A stretch of DNA of 13,563 nt. It comes from an uncultured Clostridia bacterium (lineage in GTDB: Bacteria > Bacillota > Clostridia > Christensenellales > Pumilibacteraceae). The notes below the pieces were generated by a model. The model saw nothing but the letters and a program-made list of their open reading frames with translations, did no database searches and was not told the DNA's origin. The translations under genes and the position numbers were made by a program. Shown in pieces: positions 6,101-13,563 of this stretch; the stretch's first letter is position 1, and each line of letters starts with the position of its first letter. The stretch is taken from positions 1 through 13,563 of the forward strand of contig CANQUR010000028.1 of NCBI GenBank assembly GCA_947627075.1. The letters are read 5' to 3'.

Positions 6101-9100
6101 ATGTATGTCAAAGAACCGCATCCAATAAATACGTTGTTGCCGACAGAGTTTACACTATCAGGGATAATTATCTTCGTAAGGCTACTGCAATTATAGAAAG
6201 CATTGTCACCAATACTTGTTATCCCATCTTGGAGTTTAATGGATGTAATCGCTTTGCAATTGTCAAAGGCATAAGCAAAAATATCACCGCCCAAAACAGT
6301 AACGTTTCTTAAAGCGCTCGGAATCCAAAAATATGCGCTGCTTGTTTTATGCGAAGTCGTATAATCTTTTGCGGGGTAATCTTGCAACGTTACACGTCCG
6401 GCTTGAACGTCCACACTCGAATAACCACTTGACGCTTTGCCGAATATATAGCCTAAAACAGTTTCTTCTCCGGGCACAGTTATATCTTTGCTTTTCCCTA
6501 TAAACGGCAAAGTTATGCTCTCGAGCGAATCACAATTCAAAAATGCCCCTGTGTCTATCTGAATGACGCTGTCGGGAATAACTACCTCGGTAATCTGCGA
6601 ACAATTTTCAAACGCTTTTGCCGCTATTTGAGTAACCGGCAAATTCTCCCATGTATCCGGAATAATCACATAATCGCTCGTACCAGAATAGCTGTTAACG
6701 GTATAATAAGTGTCATTAAGTACATAGTGCAATCCTTCGGTGCCAAAGACCCATTTTGCATAAATGTCAAGATCGCCCAACATACCCTTGGATATTTGGG
6801 TTATCTCTTGCTCATAAGTGGCGTCCAAATACCAACCCATAAAAGTATAATCTTTACGAGTTGCTTTTTGCAAATTAATATTCAACTCCTCTACATTGTA
6901 TGTAGCGGGATTGTTCGAAGCATTGTCACCACTGTTTAAATAATAATTTATTTGATAATTAATTATTTCGTACTTCGCAACAAAATAAAGTTCTTGCTTC
7001 ACTTCATAGGGGAAAGAAACTTGTTTATCTTCACCTTTAAGAGTCCAATATTTGAATTTATATCCATCGCGATGAGGAGCCTGCGGCTCGGGAATTTTCG
7101 TAAACTCCTCCATCTCACCATTCTGAACAATTTTGCCATTACTTTCAAAGTCAAAAACGAATACGCTGCGACGATAAATTTCAATGGTATATACTTCATA
7201 ATGATCCAAAGCCGGGTGCTTAATAAACAAATACGCTGTATTTATGCCATAATTTAAGGTCATAATTTTTTCAAGATATTTTTGTGAGCCGCCCCTATCC
7301 GCCGTAAGTTCAAAAGTACAACCGTCATCTACACGTATTTTATCAGTCAAATCATAATACTCAGTGCTCGATGAAACTTGCGCGGTAAGTTTTTTGTTGG
7401 GCTGATCAAGATCAAGGTCACCGCTACTTACAATTTTATAAGAAATCCAATAAGCGTAAAGCGTTTTATTTCCTATCTCTTTACCGCCAACATATTCGAC
7501 CTTTGTTTTATAATCACTATCTGAATACCAACCGCCAAATTCAAAGCCCTCTCGAGTGGGATCTTTAAGTTGAGTCTTGGGGGTCTCTATGTTATAATCA
7601 TGCGGATTGTCTTTATTGTTATTGCCGCCGCCAAGCTCATAATTTATGGTATAATTTATTGGTGTTTTGACGGCATTTATCGTCAAATCGGTCGTAATCT
7701 TTTTTAAATTTACATTCTCCCAAGTAACCGTATAGCCATCGATCTGATGAGGTTGAGGAATCATTTCTTCATCAAAATCCGCAAGATCTTCGATGTCGAA
7801 AGTAATATCATTTTGTCCGTCTTGCTTAAATACGACCTTATGCTTGCCGCGCGTTATTGTAACGGCAAATTCGACATCCCCGGAAAGAATATAATTATCG
7901 TTTCCACTGATAGAAGCTGTAACTCTATATGTTCCCGCCTCGATCATTTCGCCGCTATATGAGTAAATTACGTTGACATTGTCATTATTTACAAGCCCTT
8001 CTATGGTAGCCGAAACGTCATTTTTATGAGAATTTCCGTCATATTTAATTATAGTATTCCCGCTGAATTTAACTGTTACAAAACGCTTATTTATTTTGAG
8101 TACAGCAATCTTATTCTCGATTTTCTCATAATTAGTTTCGTCGCCCTTAAAATGTGCTGTTATCTTATAGTCACCGGCATTTACAAACCCATCTTTGCAA
8201 TCTCCTCTATCACACGTATAAGTTACCTCTACGTTTGCTGGGAGTACTCCACTTATCGTTAAGTTATGTGCATTGCCATCATATGTTTCTTCAATGCCAT
8301 TAAATTCTATTCCGCTCATGTCGTACTTTGCTTTGTTAATCGTAAGCGTTGCGACCTTATCATCGATAAGATTATAATTTTCGGCATCTCCTTCAAAATG
8401 CGCTGTTATCTTATATTTACCGGCATTGGTAAAACCGACCTCGCAATCACCGTTTTCACAGGTGTATATCACCCTTACTTCTTTCGGAAGATTTCCTTTT
8501 ATCCGCAATATTTTCGTTTCGCCGTTATAAATAACGCTTTCATCCTCAAAGGTTACGCCGCTCATATTGTAAGTCGCTTTGGTAATTGTAAGTGTAGCGC
8601 TCATATCGGGAAGATCATTATAATTCTCGTTCCCTTCGAAATGTGCCGTTATTTTATATACACCAACATTTATAAATGAATTGAGTTTTTTATTGTCGCT
8701 TGTATACGTGATCTTTATATCTTTTGGCAATTCACCTTTTACTTCAAGCTTATGCTCTTGTCCATCGTAAACATAAATTTCAGACACGAACGAAATCCCT
8801 TGTACAGAAGCTTTTATAATATTTAGAGTTGCCGTCTTGTCCTCAATTTTCTCGTAGTTCTTGTAGTCGCCTTCAAAATGCGCCGTTATTTCATACTTGC
8901 CCGCATTCACGAACCCGACTTCGCAATCACCTTCGTTGCAAATATACGTCACTTTTACACCTTCGGGAAGATTACCGCTTATCTCCAACTTATGAACATT
9001 ACCGTTGTAGATTTCAGTTTTACCGTCAAACGTTACGCCGTTCATGTTATACGTCGCTTTGTTAATCGTGAGCGTTGCCGTCTTATCGGGAATATTCTCA

Positions 9101-12021
9101 TAGTTCTTGTAATCGCCTTCAAAATGCGCCGTTATTTCATATTCACCCACATCTACAAATCCATTTTTGCAATCGCCTTTATTGCAAGTGTATGTGACAT
9201 CTACGCCTCTGGGAAGTTTGCCGCCTATCTCCAACTTATGTGTTTTACCATTGTAGATCTCGGTTTTACCGTTAAATGATACGCCGCTCATATCATACGT
9301 CGCCTTGTTAATCGTGAGCGTCGCTGTCTTATCTGGAATATTCTCATAGTTATTGTAGTCGCCTTCAAAATGCGCCGTTATTTCATATTCACCCGCTTCT
9401 ACGAACCCGGTTTTGCAATCACCTTTATTGCAAGTGTAAGTGACTTTTACACCGGCGGGAAGATTACCGCTTATCTCCAACTTATGAACATTACCGTTGT
9501 AGATTTCAGTTTTACCGTCAAACGTTACACTTTTCATGTTATACGTCGCTTTGTTGATCGTGAGCGTTGCCTTCATATCGGGAATGTTCTTATAGTTGTT
9601 GTCCGAAGTAAAATGGGCGGTTATTGTATATGAGCCTGCGGTTGTAAACTGCACGCCTTCATATCCTTTGGCGCTGTAGGAAACAGTGACGCCTTCGGGA
9701 AGTTTGCCCATGATTTCTATTGTGTGCGGTTGACCATCATAAGTAAATGTTTTTCCTTCAAATATTATGTCATTAACTTCAGATTGAACTATTGTGAGGG
9801 TCGCAGTCATCGGATTAATTGTGTTGTGATTAGCGTCATTGGTAAAAGTAGCAGTGAATTTGTATGTGCCTACATCTTTGAACTTTAGGGTGTTATTATT
9901 TTCGCAAATGTACGTAACTTCGACGCCTTCGGGAAGTTTGCCCGTGATTTCTATTGTGTGTTCTGCACCATCATAAATTACTGTGGAATCATCGAATGCC
10001 ACACCATCCATGTTATAAGTGGCCTTTTCGATTGTGAGGGTCGCCGCCATCGGAGCAATTTCGTTATGATTATCGTCAACGGTGAAAGTCGCGATAAATC
10101 TATAGGTACCGGCATTCACAAACTCGGTTTCGGCATGATCTTTACAACTATATGCAACAGTAACACCGCTCGGAAGCGTGCCATCTATCAATAACGAATG
10201 CTTTTCGCCATTGTAAGTTACGGTTTTTGCGGCAAACGTTATGCCGCTCATATCGTAAGTTGCCTTGCTAATCGTAAGCGTCGCAGTCATCGGAGCAATG
10301 CCGTTGTGATTATCGTCAACGGTGAAAGTCGCGGTAAGCTCATAGATACCGGCATTCACAAACTCTGTTCCGGTATGATCTTTACAACTATATGCAACAG
10401 TAACACCGCTCGGAAGTCCTTCAACCGACAGCGAATGCTTTTCACCATTGTAAGTTACGGTTTTGCCGTTAAACTTGATGCCGCTCATATCGTAAGTTGC
10501 CTTGCTAATCGTAAGCGTCGCAGTCATATCGGGAAGATTGTTGAAATTGCCGCTACCTTCGAAATGTGCGATTATTTTGTATTCACCGGCATTTATAAAT
10601 GAAGTAGAATTGTTGCTTTCACTTGAGTATGTAACCTTTATATCTTCCGGTAGCTCGCCTTCTATTTCAAGCGTATGTTCCTGTCCATCATAAATATAAG
10701 TTTTGGACGAAAACGAAATCCCTTGCACCGAAGCTTTAATTATTTTAAGGGTAGCTTTCTTGTCTTGGATATCTTCATAGTTCTTATCGTCACCATTAAA
10801 GTGAGCAGTTATTTCATAATCACCTACGTTGATAAAACCTTCTTCGTAACTACCATTGTCTGAACTATATGATACACTAACACCTTCGGGAAGATTGTCG
10901 GCGGTTATAGTGTGTTTATTTGCATCATAAGTTACCGTAACATCCTCAAATTTGACGCCGCTCATATCATACGCCGCCTTATTTATAGTAAGCGTTGCAG
11001 TCTTGTCCGGGATTTCCTCGTAGTTCTTTTCGTCGCCATTAAAATGTGCGACTATTGTATACTCGCCGACGTCGATAAACTCTACCGTCTCTTTCCCCGT
11101 GCACATATATGTTGCACTTACCCCTTCGGGAAGATTGTCGGCGATTATCGTGTGTTTATTTTTATCATACGTTACCGTAACATCCTCAAATTTGACCGCA
11201 TCAATGTTATACGTTGCTTTATTTATAGTAAGCGTTGCAGTCATAGTCTTTAACTCAGAACCGTTTGCGATAAGTTTAGCAACTATTTCATAAATTCCAA
11301 CGTCAGTCTTGTCGTTGTTATCATAAACAACCGTTACGCCGTTCGGTAATGTTCCACTTATAGTGAGGCTGTGTGAATCACCGTCATAAGTAACAGTTTT
11401 ATTTTCAAACTTTATTCCACTGAGATCATAGCTCGGCTCCTGTGGTTTTGGATCATCTTCTTGTGGAGCATCATCGCTTGACGAGTCATCTTTATGCGGA
11501 TTATCGTTTGATGGGTCTTTTTCGGACGGATCGTCTGTGGAAGGTTTTTTCCCTTCAAATGCCGTTAGCGTAATAGTTCTTTCACCGTCAACAATGACAT
11601 CTTTAATATTTGTACCGTCTATATATTTTATTGAATCGATAGTATACTCATAATCGCCGGCATTCATACCTACTTTTGTCTTAATTATAATGTTCTCGGC
11701 ATCTGAGCCACTTTCAAACATATAGTTTATATACTTATCATTATTTATCGTAAAAGAAACTATCTCGAACTTGTCGGGATTATCTATATGAACCGTTATA
11801 TATATGTCACTTCCTATGAGTACTTGCGGATTCTCAATTGATGATGTTGCTACCGCTAAATTTGCTTGAACAGTATCGCCATTTATAGTCATCCCCTTGT
11901 AGATAGGTACAATACTTTCCTCTTCGGACGGTGTATCGTTTCTTGATTTGCAAGCAAATAGTATTAAACACATACAAAGTACAATAACACTTATAATTAT
12001 AAATTGTAAAGACTTTTTCAT
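3106..12021 (-). CDS. Giant MBG / InlB-like / BspA-LRR surface lipoprotein
   Basis: A 2971-residue lipoprotein. The signal peptide ends in a LFAC lipobox, giving acylated Cys24, so it is membrane-anchored and faces outward; there is no LPXTG motif. Order: N-terminal domain (about 25-157), Asp/Ser/Pro linker (158-197), fourteen MBG repeats of 73-82 residues plus one divergent copy (198-1392), InlB/Flg_new-type repeats with GWY and YAYW/YAKW motifs (about 1393-1757), a very long BspA-like LRR_5 section of 23-residue units such as VTSIGDYAF-x-x-CSGL (about 1763-2889), and a Tyr/Trp-rich tail. The start is ATG 12021, with GGAGG seven bases before; an upstream TTG is in frame but unsupported. Known relatives are adhesins or surface-binding proteins of gut and oral bacteria. 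The ligand is unknown. It is the second gene of the operon. The encoded reading frame is uninterrupted, so it is under selection. Confidence 0.93.
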   Translation of the reverse strand: MKKSLQFIIISVIVLCMCLILFACKSRNDTPSEEESIVPIYKGMTINGDTVQANLAVATSSIENPQVLIGSDIYITVHIDNPDKFEIVSFTINNDKYINYMFESGSDAENIIIKTKVGMNAGDYEYTIDSIKYIDGTNIKDVIVDGERTITLTAFEGKKPSTDDPSEKDPSNDNPHKDDSSSDDAPQEDDPKPQEPSYDLSGIKFENKTVTYDGDSHSLTISGTLPNGVTVVYDNNDKTDVGIYEIVAKLIANGSELKTMTATLTINKATYNIDAVKFEDVTVTYDKNKHTIIADNLPEGVSATYMCTGKETVEFIDVGEYTIVAHFNGDEKNYEEIPDKTATLTINKAAYDMSGVKFEDVTVTYDANKHTITADNLPEGVSVSYSSDNGSYEEGFINVGDYEITAHFNGDDKNYEDIQDKKATLKIIKASVQGISFSSKTYIYDGQEHTLEIEGELPEDIKVTYSSESNNSTSFINAGEYKIIAHFEGSGNFNNLPDMTATLTISKATYDMSGIKFNGKTVTYNGEKHSLSVEGLPSGVTVAYSCKDHTGTEFVNAGIYELTATFTVDDNHNGIAPMTATLTISKATYDMSGITFAAKTVTYNGEKHSLLIDGTLPSGVTVAYSCKDHAETEFVNAGTYRFIATFTVDDNHNEIAPMAATLTIEKATYNMDGVAFDDSTVIYDGAEHTIEITGKLPEGVEVTYICENNNTLKFKDVGTYKFTATFTNDANHNTINPMTATLTIVQSEVNDIIFEGKTFTYDGQPHTIEIMGKLPEGVTVSYSAKGYEGVQFTTAGSYTITAHFTSDNNYKNIPDMKATLTINKATYNMKSVTFDGKTEIYNGNVHKLEISGNLPAGVKVTYTCNKGDCKTGFVEAGEYEITAHFEGDYNNYENIPDKTATLTINKATYDMSGVSFNGKTEIYNGKTHKLEIGGKLPRGVDVTYTCNKGDCKNGFVDVGEYEITAHFEGDYKNYENIPDKTATLTINKATYNMNGVTFDGKTEIYNGNVHKLEISGNLPEGVKVTYICNEGDCEVGFVNAGKYEITAHFEGDYKNYEKIEDKTATLNIIKASVQGISFVSEIYVYDGQEHKLEVKGELPKDIKITYTSDNKKLNSFINVGVYKITAHFEGNENYNDLPDMSATLTITKATYNMSGVTFEDESVIYNGETKILRIKGNLPKEVRVIYTCENGDCEVGFTNAGKYKITAHFEGDAENYNLIDDKVATLTINKAKYDMSGIEFNGIEETYDGNAHNLTISGVLPANVEVTYTCDRGDCKDGFVNAGDYKITAHFKGDETNYEKIENKIAVLKINKRFVTVKFSGNTIIKYDGNSHKNDVSATIEGLVNNDNVNVIYSYSGEMIEAGTYRVTASISGNDNYILSGDVEFAVTITRGKHKVVFKQDGQNDITFDIEDLADFDEEMIPQPHQIDGYTVTWENVNLKKITTDLTINAVKTPINYTINYELGGGNNNKDNPHDYNIETPKTQLKDPTREGFEFGGWYSDSDYKTKVEYVGGKEIGNKTLYAYWISYKIVSSGDLDLDQPNKKLTAQVSSSTEYYDLTDKIRVDDGCTFELTADRGGSQKYLEKIMTLNYGINTAYLFIKHPALDHYEVYTIEIYRRSVFVFDFESNGKIVQNGEMEEFTKIPEPQAPHRDGYKFKYWTLKGEDKQVSFPYEVKQELYFVAKYEIINYQINYYLNSGDNASNNPATYNVEELNINLQKATRKDYTFMGWYLDATYEQEITQISKGMLGDLDIYAKWVFGTEGLHYVLNDTYYTVNSYSGTSDYVIIPDTWENLPVTQIAAKAFENCSQITEVVIPDSVIQIDTGAFLNCDSLESITLPFIGKSKDITVPGEETVLGYIFGKASSGYSSVDVQAGRVTLQDYPAKDYTTSHKTSSAYFWIPSALRNVTVLGGDIFAYAFDNCKAITSIKLQDGITSIGDNAFYNCSSLTKIIIPDSVNSVGNNVFIGCGSLTYIKLSDSLTTIGASMFNGCGSLQSVTIPNSVTAIGNFAFKGSGLTEITIPANVETIGYLAFNECTSLTKVIWNATGCTKAGAYGYEADKTNLTQDSDLTIFKGCNSLTTVVIGECVESLPDYAFYGCGGFTEITIPDSVTNIGEDAFEGCSGLRKVIINSVADWCKISFGTAYANPLYYAGYLYSANDDRIITSLIIPEDITKIKDYTFCGCKVLESVTLGNSVTSIGACAFEGCSSLEEITIPDNVTIINGSAFEGCSRLTSITIPENVSSIGNSAFKNCTSLAIVNWNAVNYTKAGSSYYPIFDGAGNDCTLILGSEVTNILDYTFKSFSGLKVVIMVENITNIGEGAFNGCSSLESITLPFVGRNMNATSASKTTLFGYIFGSEKYDGGTARKQYYGSGSSSYATYYIPSSLKNVTILGGKMLYGAFYGCSRLTSITIGESVTSIGERAFYGCSGLTKITIPEKITTIGDYAFDGCSGLESVAIGDGVKTIGAGAFDGCSGLKSVIIPKSVTTIGNYAFDGCSSLQEITILGNLRNIGVNTFGGCNNINSVTINSIESWLGLEFNDIYSNPLYSEAKLYIDGEEYTNFTVPEGIIKIGNYVFYGCSSLTSVTIPENVSSIGSYAFANCTSLEIVNWNVVNCTSVNCAFSGAGNDCTLTIGDNVTSIPAGAFESFTGLTSIMIPEDVTSIGYSAFANCISLETVNWKAVNCTSAGSRSYPIFDDAGSNCTLIIGDNVTSIPAYAFEYFVGLKNVKIPNSVTTIGDSAFEGCSGLIGELVIPDRVTSIGDNAFYGCSGLIGELVIPDRVTSIGRWAFYGCSGLKSVAIGDRVTSIGEWAFSSCSGLKSVTIGDRVTSIGDYAFKDCSGLESVAIGDGVKTIGAEAFWDCSGLKSVIIPKSVTTIGDSAFEGCSGLKVYYKGASYAQWSAIKIGQGKYELNDKKRYYYSQTYKSGCWHYNDETGEIEIWQDQSTAASTVSLPDYVAILPRQKEEVWMQK
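3355..6735 (-). repeat. BspA-type LRR-coding repeat region
   Basis: Tandem units of about 69 bp encode the LRR_5 repeats of the giant protein. Some are near-identical in DNA, notably the run at about 3360-3850. A block encoding GLESVAIGDGVKTIGA and GLKSVIIPKSVTTIG occurs twice (about 3390-3510 and 4555-4675). Non-LRR modules are interspersed: two SLESITLPF...LGYIFG/FGYIFG islands (about 6230-6530 and 4800-5040), two NPLYY/NPLYS modules (about 5500-5630 and 4320-4440) and four NW/IWNA modules. Confidence 0.85.
7846..11430 (-). repeat. MBG-coding tandem repeats, 15 units
   Basis: Fourteen consecutive units of about 219-246 bp, plus one divergent unit at 7846-8082, encode the MBG domains. Typical units begin Y(D/N)MSGV-x-F and end ATLTINKAT. 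Units 9-11 (about 8806-9543) are the most alike in DNA. Every fourth unit (4, 8, 12: 10495-10728, 9544-9777, 8572-8805) is a 78-residue variant starting with Val instead of the Tyr-x-Met segment. Confidence 0.9.
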
Positions 12022-12041
12022 GACTATGCCTCCGCTCAATA

Positions 12042-13085
12042 TTAAAGTTTATAAATCACGATAGTAAACATGCTCTGCGCATATCCTATCGCTACCATAT
12101 ATTTACTGTCTGAACTGTAAGCCGTAAACGAGTATGCCCCACTTTGATTAACTTCACTTACTACTTTTGAATACCCATTTGCTTTCACCGTAGCAACATA
12201 ACGCCGTACTTCATCAATCGTAGCTTCCGAAAAAATCGCTTCTACATGTCCTTTATATATTCCAAGCGGCAAATTTTGTTCACTTGTGGATATCATATCG
12301 CATTTGCCAAACGATGGGAACGGAAGAAGGTTGAATAACGTATTGCTTTCCCATTCTGCTTTATAAGCATTTGTTTGTTCATCTTGATCGGAACCACCAG
12401 TGGCAGGTAAAATGTTTTTTTGTCGGCTAAGCTCTTTTTTACATATTGAACATCTCGTTACCAGAACGTAACTGCCATCTTGCGTGGAGGTAGGCTCTAT
12501 TCTATTTTCAACAGTAGCTGCAGAAGGTATATGCCCTGTAGCTTTTAGCGTTTCTTTTATTGAATAATTACATTTTGTGCATTTTTGATCAACATACCCA
12601 TCTTTTTCACAAGTCGGATCTACTTTTTGCCCCTTAAGATCATGACCTGTAGCAAAAAGAATTTCTGTTTTTTCATAGTCACATTTTGAGCAAGTCTCAG
12701 TTTCAAAGCCATTTTCCGTGCATGTTGCGTCTACTTTATTTATGCTTATATCATGGCCTGTAGCTTGAAGTATTTTAATATTTTCATAATCACACTTTGA
12801 ACAGGTCTCGCTTATGTAACCATCGGCTTCACAAGTCGCATTTATTTGTACCCTGCTTATATCATGACCCTTTGCTTTTATAATTTTGATCTCTTCGTAG
12901 TCGCAGTTCGTGCACTTTTTCTTTATATAGCCATCTTCTGTACAAGTAGCACTGACTATCTCTTCCGTAAATTTATGATTATGATTTTCGGAAAGTGATG
13001 AATCTCCCTTACCGTTTGGAGAACAACCTGCCATACAAACAAAGCATATTACAATTAAAACAAAAATCGAAATTATACGTTTCAT
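12042..13085 (-). CDS. Lipoprotein with CxxC/GH repeats
   Basis: A 347-residue lipoprotein. The signal peptide ends in CMAGC, giving acylated Cys21. Four repeats of exactly 37 residues follow (ending at His74, 111, 148 and 185), each TC-x(9)-C-x2-C-x-Y-x(n)-A-x-GH, plus a degenerate fifth that keeps only Cys212/Cys215. These CxxC/GH repeats are common in surface proteins of gut Firmicutes and may bind zinc. The C-terminal domain (about 245-347) has a fold-like pattern (T-x-DEVRRYVATVKANGYS) resembling the DUF6591-type domain of other Clostridia lipoproteins; this is from memory. The start is ATG 13085, with AGGAAG about nine bases before; a TTG two codons upstream is unlikely. It is the first operon gene, 20 nt before the giant lipoprotein, so the two probably act at the same surface. 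Confidence 0.88.
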   Translation of the reverse strand: MKRIISIFVLIVICFVCMAGCSPNGKGDSSLSENHNHKFTEEIVSATCTEDGYIKKKCTNCDYEEIKIIKAKGHDISRVQINATCEADGYISETCSKCDYENIKILQATGHDISINKVDATCTENGFETETCSKCDYEKTEILFATGHDLKGQKVDPTCEKDGYVDQKCTKCNYSIKETLKATGHIPSAATVENRIEPTSTQDGSYVLVTRCSICKKELSRQKNILPATGGSDQDEQTNAYKAEWESNTLFNLLPFPSFGKCDMISTSEQNLPLGIYKGHVEAIFSEATIDEVRRYVATVKANGYSKVVSEVNQSGAYSFTAYSSDSKYMVAIGYAQSMFTIVIYKL

Positions 13086-13101
13086 TAACAATACTTCCTT
13101 T

Positions 13102-13318
13102 TTTGATGAACTTTTGCAGTTCCGAAAAGTTCGCCTAATATATTATTTGATAAACTTTTACGACTATATTTTACTACTTGAAAAGGCAAAACGCAACTAT
13201 TTTAATACGGTATACCATAATTCTTTAAATTTCTACCTGTAAAAATGCCGTAGTTTCTTTTTTTGATGCACTTTTCTCCTTAAAAAAGGGCGTCAAATAA
13301 TATATTTGATGAACTTTT
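13102..13318. repeat. Four copies of TTTGATRMACTTTT in two pairs
   Basis: Copies start at 13102 (TTTGATGAACTTTT), 13146 (TTTGATAAACTTTT), 13262 (TTTGATGCACTTTT) and 13305 (TTTGATGAACTTTT). Within a pair they are 43-44 bp apart, and the pairs are offset by 160 bp, so a block of about 60 bp appears duplicated. All have the same orientation. Location just beyond the 3' end of an integrase gene fits arm-type integrase sites; location around the possible operon promoter fits an operator. Confidence 0.65.
13168..13196 (-). promoter_or_regulatory. Possible promoter of the envelope operon
   Basis: On the minus strand TAAAAT (13168-13173) lies 17 bp after TTGCGT (13191-13196). The -10 has one mismatch, while the -35 keeps only TTG. 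Transcription would begin near 13161, giving a leader of about 75 nt that contains two copies of the 14-bp repeat. Confidence 0.35.
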
Positions 13319-13350
13319 TCATGTGTTTCAGCCAAGATAAAAATCTGCAT

Positions 13351-13384
13351 TTTTGCCTCATTTTGCAATATTTTCAAGGCAAAA
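13351..13384 (-). terminator. Possible weak terminator after the integrase
   Basis: TTTTGCCT (13351-13358) and AGGCAAAA (13377-13384) form an 8-bp stem with an 18-nt loop ten bases after the integrase stop. On the minus strand it is followed by A-rich rather than T-rich sequence, so termination is doubtful. Confidence 0.3.
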
Positions 13385-13393
13385 TAGCCACTT

Positions 13394-13563
13394 TTAGAGT
13401 AATTTTCCGAGTTTATTCATCATTTCGGATTTATGCTCCATAAGCGAGTGTGTATATGTATTCAGAGTTATTGTCGGATTCTTATGTCCGAGTATTTCGG
13501 ATAGGCTCTTTACGTCCATTCCGCACTCTATCGCCCTCGTTGCAAAAGTATGACGGAGAGCAT
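13394..13563 (-). CDS. Tyrosine recombinase (integrase), C-terminal part
   Basis: The gene runs off the window's right end; only the last 55 residues are visible. They carry the hallmarks of the catalytic domain: LRHTFATR (second catalytic Arg with its His), ILGHKN (the GH motif) and NTYTHS, whose Tyr is the nucleophile ten residues after the GH. The MDVKSLSEILGHKNPTITLNTY stretch is typical of phage- and ICE-type integrases of Firmicutes. The enzyme would integrate and excise a mobile element by cutting and rejoining att sites. The stop is TAA at 13394-13396. Its 3' end points toward the paired 14-bp repeats and the envelope operon. In Tn916-like elements an integrase ends close to an element boundary, which would place a boundary in 13086-13393; other layouts exist, so this is inference. 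Confidence 0.93.
   Translation of the reverse strand, partial: ALRHTFATRAIECGMDVKSLSEILGHKNPTITLNTYTHSLMEHKSEMMNKLGKLL

Larger units (their letters stand above)
13086..13393. other. 308-bp non-coding region between operon and integrase
   Basis: No coding sequence is supported. The stretch holds a possible leftward promoter (13168-13196), four copies of a 14-bp motif (13102-13318), an inverted repeat GAACTTTT/AAAAGTTC (13108-13115, 13125-13132) in the operon leader, and a weak hairpin after the integrase stop (13351-13384). Confidence 0.7.

Noticed and set aside
8878..9279. Long rightward open frames opposite the MBG repeats (also 8266-8679, 9370-9633, 10198-10602)
   Set aside because: They repeat in step with the MBG units, lack ribosome binding sites, and are antisense shadows of a repetitive coding sequence.
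13086..13091. TTG start two codons upstream of the CxxC lipoprotein ATG (and a TTG upstream of the giant gene's ATG)
   Set aside because: The ATGs have well-placed ribosome binding sites and give normal lipoprotein signal peptides.

Overview
The window comes from a low-G+C anaerobe-like Gram-positive bacterium, most likely a gut-associated Clostridia member of the Bacillota. The evidence is strong AGGAGG-type ribosome binding sites, a Firmicutes-type LexA, a canonical sigma-A promoter, lipobox lipoproteins, and giant surface proteins built from MBG, InlB/Flg_new and BspA-like leucine-rich repeats. Species cannot be told from the sequence. Fragments of two unrelated site-specific recombinases at the two sides mark it as a mobile-element or accessory region.

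Left part (1-2048): a leftward pair of genes, lexA (424-1032) and a 58-residue cysteine-rich zinc-ribbon protein (128-304), with a clear promoter and a probable self-operator ahead of lexA. A 56-residue unknown gene (1148-1318) also runs leftward. A 350-bp divergent regulatory region (1319-1668) follows, holding helically phased TTGAC repeats and a long inverted repeat. Rightward from it run a 50-residue unknown gene (1669-1821) and, overlapping by ATGA, a serine recombinase (1818-2048) that breaks off after about 75 residues.

Middle and right part (2076-13085): one leftward operon of four cell-envelope genes read 13085 to 2129, ending in a good intrinsic terminator at 2076-2108. In transcription order they are: a 347-residue lipoprotein with 37-residue CxxC/GH repeats; a 2971-residue lipoprotein with about 15 MBG repeats, a Flg_new/InlB-like section and a very long BspA-type LRR section; a 162-residue one-pass membrane protein whose start lies inside the giant gene's end; and a 162-residue two-pass membrane protein with a nine-cysteine, metallothionein-like loop. 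The tight spacing (20 nt, 16-nt overlap, 15 nt) argues for co-expression of surface-exposed or membrane products.

Right end (13086-13563): a 308-bp non-coding stretch carries a possible operon promoter and four copies of a 14-bp motif in two pairs. It abuts the 3' end of a tyrosine recombinase (integrase) gene that runs off the window. The repeats may be integrase arm-binding sites or operators of the operon.

The most novel-looking items are the membrane-held cysteine-rich loop, the phased-repeat and inverted-repeat control region beside the broken serine recombinase, the paired 14-bp repeats by the integrase, and the every-fourth-unit higher-order pattern in the giant protein.
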